A DNA stretch of 64,000 nt from Oceanobacillus damuensis (GCF_001618145.1 NZ_LQNF01000004.1:124001-188000), one strand, 5' to 3'; positions 1 to 9,185 are shown, counted from the first letter of the stretch. Notes: generated from the sequence alone by a model not told the origin. Program-made: numbers and translations.

Positions 1-412
1 TTCGTCCATATTTTTGTTTTACCATATACTTTTGGGCTGCACGTGAAGTGTTAAACGTTCCCTTTAGGTGTACATCTATGACCTGCTGCCAATCATTTTC
101 TGTCATTTTAAATAAAAGATTATCACGAATAATTCCTGCATTATTAACTAATATATCAATTGAGCCGAACCTCGAATTAACCTCCTTCAACGCTTTTTTC
201 ACTTCTTCGTAGTTTACAATATTTGCTTCCTTAGTATAAATTTGATATCCCTTTTCCTTAAACTCTATTGATAATTCCTGTAATCCATCTTCATTAATAT
301 CAATAATAGCTACTCTAGCTCCTTCTTCCGCAAAAGTTTCGGCGATGTCTTTTCCTATACCACGACTACCACCAGTAATGAACGCTACTTTGCCAACAAA
401 TCTTCCCGTCAT
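1..412 (-). CDS. SDR-family oxidoreductase, N-terminal part (cut by window edge)
   Basis: Short-chain dehydrogenase/reductase, probably NAD(P)-dependent oxidation of a 3-hydroxyacyl or hydroxy intermediate in the catabolic operon. The ATG at 410-412 has a GGAGG-type site just upstream on the minus strand. The translation begins MTGRFVGKVAFITGGSRGIG, with the TGxxxGIG dinucleotide-binding loop of a Rossmann fold, then a DINED-like acidic turn and the NNAG motif (ILVNNAGIIRDNL). It runs into the left edge before the YxxxK catalytic motif, so activity cannot be judged. It is the most downstream gene visible of the operon that starts at 8990. FabG-like enzymes look the same at this level, so the substrate is open. 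Confidence 0.9.
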   Translation of the reverse strand, partial: MTGRFVGKVAFITGGSRGIGKDIAETFAEEGARVAIIDINEDGLQELSIEFKEKGYQIYTKEANIVNYEEVKKALKEVNSRFGSIDILVNNAGIIRDNLLFKMTENDWQQVIDVHLKGTFNTSRAAQKYMVKQKYGR

Positions 413-435
413 ATGAAATCCCTCCTAATAACAAT

Positions 436-488
436 AGGGTTTTTTAGATTACTAGGGTGTGAACCGTTAGTTATTCTAAAAAAACCCC
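436..488. other. Intergenic hairpin between SDR and thioesterase genes
   Basis: A GGGTTTTTTAGA arm (437-448) faces TCTAAAAAAACCC (475-487) across a 26-nt loop, a 12-bp stem with one bulged A. It lies between two co-directional genes and lacks a clear U-tail. It may be an mRNA stability or partial termination element. The stem is seen; the role is inferred. Confidence 0.4.
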
Positions 489-511
489 ATATGTTTTGTG
501 TTGTTATAAAA

Positions 512-934
512 TCAGTTGACCTTAAAAGTCCCTGTACTATAAGCAATAAGTTCCTTTAATTCGTTGTAGATATGACCTTCTAAAAAGCAAGTACTTTTTC
601 CAACATCAATTACTTTGGATTTAGAATATAACGGCTCATCTATACCAGGCTTTAAAAATTGAATATTGAATTGGATAGTTATAGGTGTACCCTTTAATAT
701 AGTCTTAGCCGTCATTCCCATTGTCGTATCTAATAGTGCTGCAAGAATTCCTCCATGTATTGTACCTTTTATATTATTAAATTCCTCTCTAGTTGGTAAT
801 TTTAATGACACTGACCCTTTATCAATTGATTGAACTTTAAAATCCATCAGTTTCCAATGAGGCCCTTTTTCGTATTCATTTATTACTTCAGCTATTTCAA
901 TGGGTAAATCAGATTTATTATAGAGATCCAACAT
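512..934 (-). CDS. PaaI-type hotdog thioesterase
   Basis: A 140-residue hotdog-fold protein of the PaaI/YbgC-like acyl-CoA thioesterase group. The segment GTIHGGILAALLDTTMG (about residues 57-73) is the family active-site helix: HGG, then the acidic residue in LLDTTMG. Such enzymes hydrolyse stalled or aromatic acyl-CoA thioesters and release free CoA. It sits 21 bp downstream of the thiolase gene in the operon, which fits a CoA-recycling role during breakdown of the imported acid. The start ATG (934) has an AAGGGGA site upstream. The substrate is unknown. Confidence 0.85.
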   Translation of the reverse strand: MLDLYNKSDLPIEIAEVINEYEKGPHWKLMDFKVQSIDKGSVSLKLPTREEFNNIKGTIHGGILAALLDTTMGMTAKTILKGTPITIQFNIQFLKPGIDEPLYSKSKVIDVGKSTCFLEGHIYNELKELIAYSTGTFKVN

Positions 935-955
935 TAATTCCCCTTACCTTACCCT

Positions 956-2146
956 CTAATATTTTTTTACAACTGTAGCGATTCCTTGACCAACTCCTAT
1001 ACACATGGTTGCCAAGCCGTATTCTGCATCTTGCTTTTTCATTTCATATAGAAGCGTGGTCAAAATCCTTGCTCCACTTGCACCTAATGGATGACCAAAA
1101 GCTATTGACCCACCATTTACATTTACCTTTTCTATGTCCAAAGCCAATTCCTTGATACACGCTAGTGATTGTGCTGCAAAGGCTTCGTTCAATTCAATTA
1201 AATCTAAATCTCCAACTTTAATACCCGCTCTTTCTATAGCCTTTCTTGTAGCTGGAATAGGTCCAGTCCCCATTATAGAAGGATCAACTCCTGCAACAGC
1301 AAAGGACTCTATAGAAGCAATAGGGGTTAAGCCCAGATCTTTTGCCTTTTTTTCACTCATGATTAACAGAGCTGCTGCGCCATCATTTACTCCAGCTGCA
1401 TTACCTGCAGTTACTGTACCACCCTCATAAACTGACTTTAGTGAATTCAATTTTTCTAAAGTGGTTTGAGGACGTGGATGTTCGTCTTGGTTGACAATAA
1501 TTTCTTCTTTCTTATTAGATATAGTTACTGAAACAATTTCATCCTTCAATCTTCCTGTTTCCATTGCCTTTTTCGCCTTTTGCTGACTGTTAAAGGCAAA
1601 TTCATTCTGGCTTTCACGCGAGATGTTAAATTTTTTTGCCACATTATCAGCAGTTTCTATCATGGAATATGGATAGTGCATTTCTGCTAAATTCTTATTG
1701 ATAAACCTCCAGCCAATTGTTGTATCATAGGTTTCAACCGTTCTTTGGAACGGTTTTGTCTGCTTAGATGTTACGAAAGGAGCTCTAGTCATACTTTCTG
1801 TGCCGCCAGCAATAAAAATATCCCCTTCTCCACACATAATGGCTTTAGCTGCTTGATTTACGGCTTCAAGGCTAGATCCACATAAACGATTGACCGTAAC
1901 CCCCCCTGCAGATATTGGGACTCCAGCCAAAAGTGAAGCCATTCTTGCCACATTTCGATTATCTTCACCTGCTTGGTTTGCACAACCTATATAGATATCT
2001 TCTATCTCCTCAACTGGAAAATCATTGCGTTTAACAATTTCTTTTATAACAAGTGCTGCGAGGTCATCTGGACGAACATCTTTTAAAACCCCTCCATATC
2101 TTCCTATAGGGGTTCTAATTGCATCAATTATCACTGCTTTTTCCAC
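956..2146 (-). CDS. Thiolase (acetyl-CoA C-acyltransferase)
   Basis: Thiolase-family enzyme that cleaves a 3-oxoacyl-CoA with CoA into acetyl-CoA and a shortened acyl-CoA in the cytoplasm. The acyl-accepting Cys is in NRLCGSS (residue 89), the His in GGSIAFGHPLGASGAR and the second Cys in MCIGVGQG, so the triad is complete. The longest frame opens with a GTG at 2161, but I place the start at the GTG at 2144-2146 because an AAGGTGGAGGTG site lies a few bases upstream of it; this gives about 396 residues, the usual thiolase size. It lies between the PaaG-like isomerase and thioesterase genes. Whether it prefers acetoacetyl-CoA, 3-oxoadipyl-CoA or longer substrates cannot be read from the sequence. 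Confidence 0.95.
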   Translation of the reverse strand: MEKAVIIDAIRTPIGRYGGVLKDVRPDDLAALVIKEIVKRNDFPVEEIEDIYIGCANQAGEDNRNVARMASLLAGVPISAGGVTVNRLCGSSLEAVNQAAKAIMCGEGDIFIAGGTESMTRAPFVTSKQTKPFQRTVETYDTTIGWRFINKNLAEMHYPYSMIETADNVAKKFNISRESQNEFAFNSQQKAKKAMETGRLKDEIVSVTISNKKEEIIVNQDEHPRPQTTLEKLNSLKSVYEGGTVTAGNAAGVNDGAAALLIMSEKKAKDLGLTPIASIESFAVAGVDPSIMGTGPIPATRKAIERAGIKVGDLDLIELNEAFAAQSLACIKELALDIEKVNVNGGSIAFGHPLGASGARILTTLLYEMKKQDAEYGLATMCIGVGQGIATVVKKY

Positions 2147-2170
2147 AAAAAACACCTCCACCTTATATAG

Positions 2171-2959
2171 TTACTTACTTTGTTTATTAAATACTGGTTT
2201 TCTCTTATTCAAAAAGGCGTCAATTCCTTCTTTGAAATCATCTGAGTTCATGCAAATCCCTTGGATAATCTTTTCTTCCTTTAAGGTTTGGTCAAAACTC
2301 TTCTCAAATGAATCATTAACCATTTGTTTGATATATTGATAGGAAATAGATGGTCCACTTGAAAAATGCTCTGCCATAGTCAAAGTTTTTTCCATTCTTT
2401 CTTCAGAGTGTACGATTTCATTGATTAAACCTAAGTCATAAAACTCTTCAGCTGATACAGATTTACCAAGAAGCATCATTTCTTTTGCCTTAATCGGTCC
2501 AACTAATCTTGGTAAAAGCCAAAATCCGCCACAGTCTGGTACTAGGGCAATTCTTGAAAAGCTTTGTGTAAGCTTCGTATTTTCTTCTGCAATAATATAA
2601 TCGCAGCTTAAAGCTAGATTTAAACCTGCCCCTGCAGCGTTTCCATGAATTGAAGCAATCACAATCCCCTTCCAACCCCGAAGTTTCATAATAAAATCAT
2701 GTAAATCATCTAGTCTTTTGCTTGCCTCATGGGCTGAGGAAATACCAGTCATTGAATTGATATTTCCTCCAGCAGAAAAGGCCTTGCCGTTGCCATTCAG
2801 GATTAACACATTATAGGAACCACTTATGATACGAGACATTGCATCTGAAAGTTCACTTCTCATTTCTAAATCCAATGCATTTAAAGACCTTTCATCGTTC
2901 AAGGTAATCATACAAGTATTAGTTGAAATTTCTTGGAAAATAATTTTGTTAAAATTCAT
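2171..2959 (-). CDS. PaaG-like enoyl-CoA isomerase (crotonase family)
   Basis: A 262-residue crotonase-fold protein. The two glutamates used by hydratases are absent: the first position is Asn114 (GAGLNLAL) and the second is Phe134 (TQSFSRIALV). Asp142 in the VPDCGG segment matches the catalytic Asp of PaaG-type ring-opening or double-bond isomerases. I therefore read it as an isomerase, unlike the second crotonase at 5919-6695, which keeps both Glu residues. Having one of each suggests a pathway in which a double bond must be moved before hydration. A GGAGGA site precedes the ATG. It follows the TAXI gene by 17 bp. Confidence 0.85.
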   Translation of the reverse strand: MNFNKIIFQEISTNTCMITLNDERSLNALDLEMRSELSDAMSRIISGSYNVLILNGNGKAFSAGGNINSMTGISSAHEASKRLDDLHDFIMKLRGWKGIVIASIHGNAAGAGLNLALSCDYIIAEENTKLTQSFSRIALVPDCGGFWLLPRLVGPIKAKEMMLLGKSVSAEEFYDLGLINEIVHSEERMEKTLTMAEHFSSGPSISYQYIKQMVNDSFEKSFDQTLKEEKIIQGICMNSDDFKEGIDAFLNKRKPVFNKQSK

Positions 2960-2976
2960 TGCATTCCTCCATGGAC

Positions 2977-3963
2977 TTATTCCATCAAGCCAAGTTCTTC
3001 GTAATATTTCACAGCTCCTGGGTGGAAGTATGATTTATCTAGTCCCTCTACAGCAATTTCTGGAGTAAAGTATTCCCCTCTTGATGGATGATCCTTAATA
3101 ATAGTATCAACATTCTCCCACATAAATTTAGTCATTTCATAGACTTCTTCCTCAGGAGTATCGCTATTGACATTAATCATACTTTGGTACGCTAAAGCTG
3201 AAATATCTTCAGTCTGATCTGTATAAACTCCTGCAGGGATTGGAAGATCTGCTCTATAACCAAATTCCGTAAGTTCTTCTAACTTAGATTGTTCTACTGG
3301 GATAATTTTAATAGCATTCAACGCTTCAACTTCTTTAAAAGCAGGAATCTCCGGTGCTCCTCCACCGATTGCTACATCAATAATTCCATCTTGTAATTGA
3401 GTTGCTGCATCATTATAGTTTCCAAACGAAATTTTCCCGCCTGCTTCTTCTATCTTCTCATAAGATAATCCATGAACCTCTAACAATCTTTGAAGTGCCA
3501 ATTCTGAACCCGTACCTTGTGCACCTGCATGGACTTTTTTACCCAATAAATCTTCTATTGATTCGATACCACTATTTGCTGATGTTACAAAAGTTAAATA
3601 AACAGGGTAACTTAATGCAATTGTGCTAACCTTTGATATTTCCTCTGATTCGAAAGCACCTTGCTGATTGACTGCATCCAATAAATCTGGAGTATAAGCC
3701 CATCCTAAGTGCATGTCTTGACCTTCATTTACACTTCTAAGGTTCCCGATAGAGCCGCCTTCTAACACATTCACATTTAATCCATCTATGTTGTCCATCC
3801 AAATATCTGCTAACGTGATAGATACGTTGTACCATCCCGAACCTAGTGGAGCAGTACCAATTGAAATATTTTTATTACTGCTTCCTCCTGCACCTTCGCT
3901 TCCACATGAAGCTAAAAACACACTCAATAACAGGGCTAAAGATATGAAAATATTTTTTGTCAT
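2977..3963 (-). CDS. TAXI-family TRAP transporter solute-binding lipoprotein
   Basis: Extracytoplasmic substrate-binding protein of a TRAP-TAXI uptake system. It opens with a lipoprotein signal peptide (hydrophobic segment, then LASC with the lipidated Cys at residue 20), followed by a TAXI-family body that includes IGTAPLGSGWY and a KKVHAGAQGTGSE binding-lobe segment. The frame extends 9 bases further to a GTG, but the ATG at 3961-3963 is better placed behind GAGGTGG. The paired membrane subunit is directly upstream (3974-5901) and is frameshifted, so this receptor may be without a working channel. Known TAXI ligands include dicarboxylates and glutamate; the neighbours point to a carboxylic acid that enters CoA-linked breakdown. 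Confidence 0.93.
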   Translation of the reverse strand: MTKNIFISLALLLSVFLASCGSEGAGGSSNKNISIGTAPLGSGWYNVSITLADIWMDNIDGLNVNVLEGGSIGNLRSVNEGQDMHLGWAYTPDLLDAVNQQGAFESEEISKVSTIALSYPVYLTFVTSANSGIESIEDLLGKKVHAGAQGTGSELALQRLLEVHGLSYEKIEEAGGKISFGNYNDAATQLQDGIIDVAIGGGAPEIPAFKEVEALNAIKIIPVEQSKLEELTEFGYRADLPIPAGVYTDQTEDISALAYQSMINVNSDTPEEEVYEMTKFMWENVDTIIKDHPSRGEYFTPEIAVEGLDKSYFHPGAVKYYEELGLME

Positions 3964-3973
3964 AATATCCACC

Positions 3974-5901
3974 TCAATCTAATTTTCTTTCAGATAAACT
4001 ATCTGCCATTACTTTTTGAGAATTTCTCGTAAATATTTGTAAAAGTATTCCTGTTACTAAACAAGCAATTCCAATAACATCTGTTAATAACCCCGGAATA
4101 ATAAGAGTGATAGATGCTACTAAGAACAATAGCCTTTCTACCAAAGAAATCTTTTTGATTAAGAATCCTTGCACAAAGAACACAAATGCAGATGCTCCGA
4201 TAATCGAAGTGAATACAGATAAAGCAATGTCAGAAGTGTTTCCTTGTAGCAACAATGACTCATTGTAAACAAACATAAAAGGAACGATAAATCCTCCAAG
4301 TCCGATTTTTGTAGCTGTAAAGGCGGTTGCATTAGGTGGTGATCCTGCAATTGCTGCAGCGGTATACGCCGTTATCGCCACTGGTGGAGTTAGCCCAGAC
4401 ATTACGCCATAATACAACACAAACATATGCGCTGCTACTGGCGAAACTCCTAAATCAATCAGAGCTGGTGCTGCTAGTACTGCCAGAATGACATAAGCAG
4501 AAACGGTTGACATCCCCATACCAAGAATGATTGAAGCTACCATAACAAGAATAAGGAGTAACAGTAAATTTTCACCAGATACTTCAATCGCTAATCTTGA
4601 AAAACGTGTTCCTAGACCTGTTAATACAACCGATCCCACAATAATACCGGCACCCGCACAAGCTGAGACAACAATCATTGAGCTTTTGGCTGCACTTTCA
4701 AGACAAGCGAGAATATCACGCCAACTCATCCAATTTTCTCTCTTCAAATAACTAAGACCAATGGTCAAAAAGAGGGAATATAACCCTGCTTTAATAGGAC
4801 TAAACCCCATTAACATTAATCCTATAATGAAAACAATAGGCAAAAAGAAATAGAGACCTTTCAACACTTCTGCTACTCTGGGGATTTCTTCATCAGAAAC
4901 CCCTTCCAACCCCAATTTTCCAGCTTGAAGATAAACGATGACCCCGCAACTAAGAAATAAAGAATGGCAGGGATAAGAGCATAAGCAATAAGCTCTATAT
5001 ATGGTATTCCGGTCATTTCTGCCATGATAAAGACAGAAGCTCCCATAATTGGTGGCATTAATTGCCCACCTTGGGAAGCTACCGACTCGACTCCAGCAGC
5101 AAATTTTGGAGAGTACCCGATTTTTTTCATCATTGGAATCGTAAAGGCTCCTGTTATCGCTACATTGGCAGCACCATTTCCAGTGATCGTTCCAAGCATG
5201 GCACTTGATGCAACGGATGCTAACGCTGGTCCTCCGCGTTTTCTTCCAACTAGGATAAAGGCAAAGTCGATGAAAAATTTACCGGCCCCAGACTTTAAAA
5301 AGAAAGATCCAAAGACAATAAACAACACGATTACAGTAGAACTCGTATAAACAGGGGAGCTAAAAATCCCTGATGTACTAATAAATAAGGTATCTATCAT
5401 TTTTTTGTAGCTATAACCTTGGTGACCTAGTAAACCTGGAAAATATGGTCCTAGAAATATATAAAACAGGAAAGACAAAATAAGTATAGACATTAAAATC
5501 CCATTTGTTCTACGCACGCCTTCAATTACTAATACAATCAGTAATGTTCCAATAATCATATCCAACATATTAGGCTGGCCAGCCCTATATTCGATTGCAG
5601 GGTAATCGAATAACGTATAGAACAATACGAAGCAGCTTAAAAGGATTGGAATTAAATCATAAAACTTAAACCCCTTTACTTTGGAAAAAGGAAAAAGCAT
5701 AAATAATAGAAGTAAACCAAAGCTCACATGAACAGCTCTTTGCTGCCATGAAGGAAGGGAGCCAAATCCTGCCGTGTATAAATGAAATACAGAAAAGGCA
5801 ATAGCTGTTAAGGATATAACAATAGCTAATACTTTAGGAAGGCCCTTTAAGTTATATTCCTTCTGAGTCACTTTTTCTATATAGGTTGCATTTTCACTCA
5901 T
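3974..5901 (-). pseudogene. TRAP-TAXI fused permease (4TM/12TM type), frameshifted
   Basis: One gene split in two frames: residues from the ATG at 5901 (MSENATYIEK) run to a stop at 4873, and the rest continues in another frame from about 4920 to 3974. The halves (342 and 313 residues) together give the length of a fused DctQM-type permease, and the second half has no ribosome-binding site; its apparent first codon is a TTG inside the gene. In coding sense the break is at a run of four A in GCTGGAAAATTGGGG: with five A the frame would read continuously ...FKLE-KLGLEGVSDEEIP. It is either a genuine slippage mutation or a one-base sequence error. If real, uptake by this system is lost. Confidence 0.88.
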
Positions 5902-5918
5902 ATTTCATTTCTCCCTTC

Positions 5919-6695
5919 CTATTTCCCTGAAAATGAAGGTTTTCTCTTCTCTAAGAAGGCAGATGTTCCTTCGGCCTTATCTTCTGTGCCATATAGTACG
6001 GCTTGTGCTGCTAACTCATAGGAAAGCCCCGTGTTTAAATCGGTTGCTAACCCTATATTTATGGCTCTTTTTGCCATTTGGACAGCCAATGGGGGTTTTG
6101 ACACGATGTCTTGTGCTAACGTTAAGACCTCTTCCGCTAATTTCTCCTGTTTAACCACCTTATCCACTAATCCTATAGCTTTCGCTTCATCAGCTGTGAT
6201 GAGTTTTCCAGTAAAAATAAGTTCTTTCGCAATTCCACTTCCAACTAGCTGCGCTAATCTCTGTGTGCCCCCTGCTCCTGGTATAATCCCAAGATTAATT
6301 TCAGGTTGTCCTAACTTTGCATTATCACTAGCGTAGCGAATATCACTAGCTAAGGCGATTTCGCAACCGCCACCCAATGCATATCCATTAATGGCAGCAA
6401 TTACTGGTTTTGAGCACTGACTGATTTTATTACATACGTTTTGAGCGGAACCTTTAAACATATCATTTGGAATTCTACTATTTAACCAGCCAACATCAGC
6501 TCCTGCTACAAACGCTTTTTCACCAGCACCCGTAATAATACAAACAAGAACTTCATCATTATTTGAAATTTGATCAATCGCGTTTTCTAGTTCTTCCCAA
6601 GTTCTTTGATTTAACGCATTCCTTACTTCTGGTCTATTGATGGTAACGGTTGCAATATGTTCATTAACAGTTAGAATGATGTTTTCGAAATTCAT
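5919..6695 (-). CDS. Enoyl-CoA hydratase
   Basis: A 258-residue crotonase that hydrates trans-2-enoyl-CoA to 3-hydroxyacyl-CoA. Both catalytic glutamates are present: Glu112 in GGGCEIAL and Glu132 in GQPEINLG, and the oxyanion-hole segments AGADVGW and GYALGGG are intact. It lies between the 3-hydroxyacyl-CoA dehydrogenase gene and the TRAP permease, 17 bp from the latter, within the operon that starts at 8990. With the dehydrogenase and thiolase it completes the last three steps of a beta-oxidation turn. Chain-length preference is not visible. Confidence 0.95.
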   Translation of the reverse strand: MNFENIILTVNEHIATVTINRPEVRNALNQRTWEELENAIDQISNNDEVLVCIITGAGEKAFVAGADVGWLNSRIPNDMFKGSAQNVCNKISQCSKPVIAAINGYALGGGCEIALASDIRYASDNAKLGQPEINLGIIPGAGGTQRLAQLVGSGIAKELIFTGKLITADEAKAIGLVDKVVKQEKLAEEVLTLAQDIVSKPPLAVQMAKRAINIGLATDLNTGLSYELAAQAVLYGTEDKAEGTSAFLEKRKPSFSGK

Positions 6696-6720
6696 TCTCT
6701 CAACCCCTTTATTTCATATT

Positions 6721-7572
6721 TTAGTAGTCATAAACCCCTTTCCCTACTTTTCGGCCAAGTCTTCCCGCTTTCACATACTTAATCATGAGTGGAGATGGAC
6801 GATATCGGTCTCCTAAAGTTTCATGGAGATAATTTAGGATTTTTAACCGAGTATCTAATCCAACTAAATCACCCAACTCTAAGGGACCCATTGGATAATT
6901 AAGACCCAGCTTAATAGCTTTATCGATATCTACCGGGGAAGCTACCCCTTCCTCTAACATTCGAAAAGCTTCATTACCAACTAATGCACTTACGCGGCTA
7001 GTCACAAAACCAGGTGCTTCATTGACCATAACTGTTTCTTTTCCCATTTGTTTTGCTACTTTTTCTGTAGTCTGATAGGTCTCATCGCTTGTTTCTAAAC
7101 CTCTAATGATTTCAACTAGTTTCATCTTAAAAACTGGATTGAAGAAATGCATAGCAATGACACGGTCTGGTCTTTTTGTGACTCCCCCGATTTCTGTTGG
7201 ACTCATAGTAGAAGTATTGGTTGCTAGAATGACATGAGATTTACAGATTTCATCTAGCTTTTGAAAAATCTCACATTTTAACTTAATATCCTCTGGTACT
7301 GCCTCAATGACAAAGTCCGCGTCTGAAACAGCTTCTTCAAAGTTAATTGTTCTATTCAAATTGCTTAAGGCTAAGTCCTTAACCTCTTTACTATAAAGCT
7401 CTCTCTTAACCCCTTTTTCCATATTGATTCTAATTTCATTTGTTGCGCGCTCTAACTGGGACTCTGAAATATCATAGAGAGTTGTCTCAAATCCCCCCAT
7501 TGCAGTAACGTGAGCAACCCCTCTCCCCATTACACCAGAACCAAGAACGGCGATTTTTTTGATTTCCATCAT
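6721..7572 (-). CDS. 3-hydroxyacyl-CoA (3-hydroxybutyryl-CoA) dehydrogenase
   Basis: NAD-dependent oxidation of 3-hydroxyacyl-CoA to 3-oxoacyl-CoA. The N-terminal Rossmann motif is GSGVMGRG (about residues 11-18 from the chosen start); the catalytic His lies in AMHFFNPV, with the partner Glu in VEIIRG and the Asn in NEAPGFVTSR. The C-terminal helical domain carries the family DKAIKLGLNYPMGPLEL segment. The open frame begins with a TTG at 7596, but the tandem ATG at 7567-7572 lies just behind GGAAGGG and is the likely start. Length about 283 residues is typical. Neighbours are hydratase downstream and CoA-transferase B upstream. Confidence 0.93.
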   Translation of the reverse strand: MMEIKKIAVLGSGVMGRGVAHVTAMGGFETTLYDISESQLERATNEIRINMEKGVKRELYSKEVKDLALSNLNRTINFEEAVSDADFVIEAVPEDIKLKCEIFQKLDEICKSHVILATNTSTMSPTEIGGVTKRPDRVIAMHFFNPVFKMKLVEIIRGLETSDETYQTTEKVAKQMGKETVMVNEAPGFVTSRVSALVGNEAFRMLEEGVASPVDIDKAIKLGLNYPMGPLELGDLVGLDTRLKILNYLHETLGDRYRPSPLMIKYVKAGRLGRKVGKGVYDY

Positions 7573-7629
7573 ACCCTTCCTTTCATTTATCAACAAAAAT
7601 TCATTAACATTATTTATTTTTTGACTTTT

Positions 7630-8301
7630 CTAACCAATAAAAGTGTGCCTCCCTTGAACCCTTTTTAAATCTTTAGCTATTTCGTATGAAGCAGGAGTCA
7701 TTTCTTTTAATTTTTCGAAAGAAACATCATCATTTAATTCCACAAGCCAAAGTTTCTCTTGATAAAATTTGAATACAGCATGTTCTGTGACAATGGTATC
7801 CACTCTTTTCTTAGCAGTTAACGGATATGTGCATTGTGGGAGAATTTTAGGATCACCTTTCGGAGTTAAATGAGTCATTGCAGCTATGACCCTTTTAGCA
7901 CCTATCGCTAAATCCATAGCTCCTCCAACCCCTAGTATATCTTTACCTGGTATAGCCCAACTAGCAATATCTCCTTTTTCAGATACTTGTAAGGCTCCAA
8001 TTACAGTAGCATCCAAATGCCCTCCACGCATCATTGCAAAAGATAAAGAACTATCAAAATATGATGTATGTGGCAATACGGTGATTGGTTGTTTTCCTGC
8101 ATTCACCAAGTCTATATCAAATTCCTCTGGACTAGGTTCAGGACCAACTCCAAGAATTCCATTCTCAGAATGAATGGTGACGGAACCTCTAGAAAGATAG
8201 TCTGCTACTAGAGTGGGAATCCCAATTCCAAGGTTAACGATTCCTGACTTTAATTCTTGGGCGCAACGCCAAGCAATATATTGTTTAACAGAATGAGTCA
8301 C
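7630..8301 (-). CDS. 3-oxoacid CoA-transferase family, subunit B
   Basis: Beta subunit of a heterodimeric CoA-transferase that activates a free carboxylic acid using a donor acyl-CoA. The catalytic glutamate that forms the glutamyl-CoA thioester is Glu46 in SENGILGVG, the family signature. It starts with a GTG at 8299-8301 that overlaps the TAG stop of subunit A by one base, behind GGGGGAGA, so the two are translationally coupled. As first enzymes of the operon, they are likely to be the activation step for the acid taken up by the TRAP system. Acetoacetate, 3-oxoadipate and butyrate transferases all look alike here, so no substrate is assigned. Confidence 0.93.
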   Translation of the reverse strand: MTHSVKQYIAWRCAQELKSGIVNLGIGIPTLVADYLSRGSVTIHSENGILGVGPEPSPEEFDIDLVNAGKQPITVLPHTSYFDSSLSFAMMRGGHLDATVIGALQVSEKGDIASWAIPGKDILGVGGAMDLAIGAKRVIAAMTHLTPKGDPKILPQCTYPLTAKKRVDTIVTEHAVFKFYQEKLWLVELNDDVSFEKLKEMTPASYEIAKDLKRVQGRHTFIG

Positions 8302-8990
8302 TACATCTCCCCCTTTTGCACAACAATATCGACAAATGCAAACGGTGTTACAATAGACTCTGGATTAAGTTCACCAATCTCCACAATTTCCTCGACTTCA
8401 ACAATGGTAAGATCGGCAGCCATAGCCATAATTGGATTAAAGTTACGAGCTGATTTCCTATAAATGAGATTTCCAGCCTTATCCGCTTTATAAGCCTTTA
8501 TGAGGGACACATCCGCAAATAAAGAATATTCTAGTACATGTTCTCGCCCATTAAAAATACGTGTTTCTTTATTTATTGCTAAATCAGTACCAGCTGAAGT
8601 TGGCGTATAGAAAGCAGGAATCCCAGAACCTCCTAATCGGATAGCTTCTGAAAATGATCCTTGTGGAAGTAATTCAATCTCTATACGTCCTTCCCTATGT
8701 GCCTGTACCACTTCTTTATTAGTAGTGAAGTAAGTTCCAATTGCTTTCTTAATACGATTTTGCTTGAATAAAGGATAGAGATTCGTATCTTTGTTGATAT
8801 TATTACTTATAATAGTAAGATCTTGGACATCGGTCTCATCAATTAAAGCTTCCAGCAAGAATTGCGGGATACCTGTTATTCCAAATCCTCCCACCATAAT
8901 GGTTGCCCTTTCAGGAATTTTTTTTATAGCTTCTCCCGCGGAAAGAAATTGAACATTCGTTGCAATGTTTTTCTCTACCTCAGTATTCAC
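8301..8990 (-). CDS. 3-oxoacid CoA-transferase family, subunit A
   Basis: Alpha subunit of the same CoA-transferase, 229 residues. The signature GGFGITGIP (about residues 34-42) is the CoA-transferase family I motif. It is the promoter-proximal gene of the operon; the start is a GTG at 8990 with a modest AAGGT site. The region upstream to 9300 holds palindromic operator-like sites shared with the divergent GntR gene. No acyl-CoA synthetase gene is seen in the window, which supports CoA transfer as the entry step. Confidence 0.93.
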   Translation of the reverse strand: MNTEVEKNIATNVQFLSAGEAIKKIPERATIMVGGFGITGIPQFLLEALIDETDVQDLTIISNNINKDTNLYPLFKQNRIKKAIGTYFTTNKEVVQAHREGRIEIELLPQGSFSEAIRLGGSGIPAFYTPTSAGTDLAINKETRIFNGREHVLEYSLFADVSLIKAYKADKAGNLIYRKSARNFNPIMAMAADLTIVEVEEIVEIGELNPESIVTPFAFVDIVVQKGEM

Positions 8991-9136
8991 TTACCTTACC
9001 CCCATTTCTATATTTTTATCTTCAGCTATTTTTATTTTTAAATGTCGTATCAACAATAAAACTCTGCCCCCCTTGTTCAAAAAAACAATCATCTAAAGAG
9101 TATGACTATTTTAATACTTTAATATATTATATTCTA

Positions 9137-9185
9137 TAATCATATATGATTACTGTCAAGGATATATTTGGAAGCGTAATCATAT
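9137..9185. promoter_or_regulatory. Candidate operator of the divergent GntR regulator
   Basis: TAATCATATATGATTA at 9137-9152 is a perfect 16-bp palindrome. Its half TAATCATAT recurs at 9177-9185, 40 bp away. Both lie in the 310-bp space between the minus-strand operon (start 8990) and the plus-strand regulator (start 9301), where a GntR/FCD protein would be expected to bind. The sequence match is seen; the binding is inferred. Confidence 0.6.
9169..9182. promoter_or_regulatory. Candidate cre (CcpA) site
   Basis: TGGAAGCGTAATCA matches 12 of 14 positions of the consensus TGWAARCGYTWWCW. It overlaps the second TAATCATAT copy upstream of the catabolic operon, so carbon catabolite repression of the operon is plausible. 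Confidence 0.4.

Noticed and set aside
3974-4915. Separate 313-residue permease gene
   Set aside because: Its first codon is a TTG inside the coding sequence of the upstream half, with no ribosome-binding site; it is the 3' part of the frameshifted gene 3974-5901.
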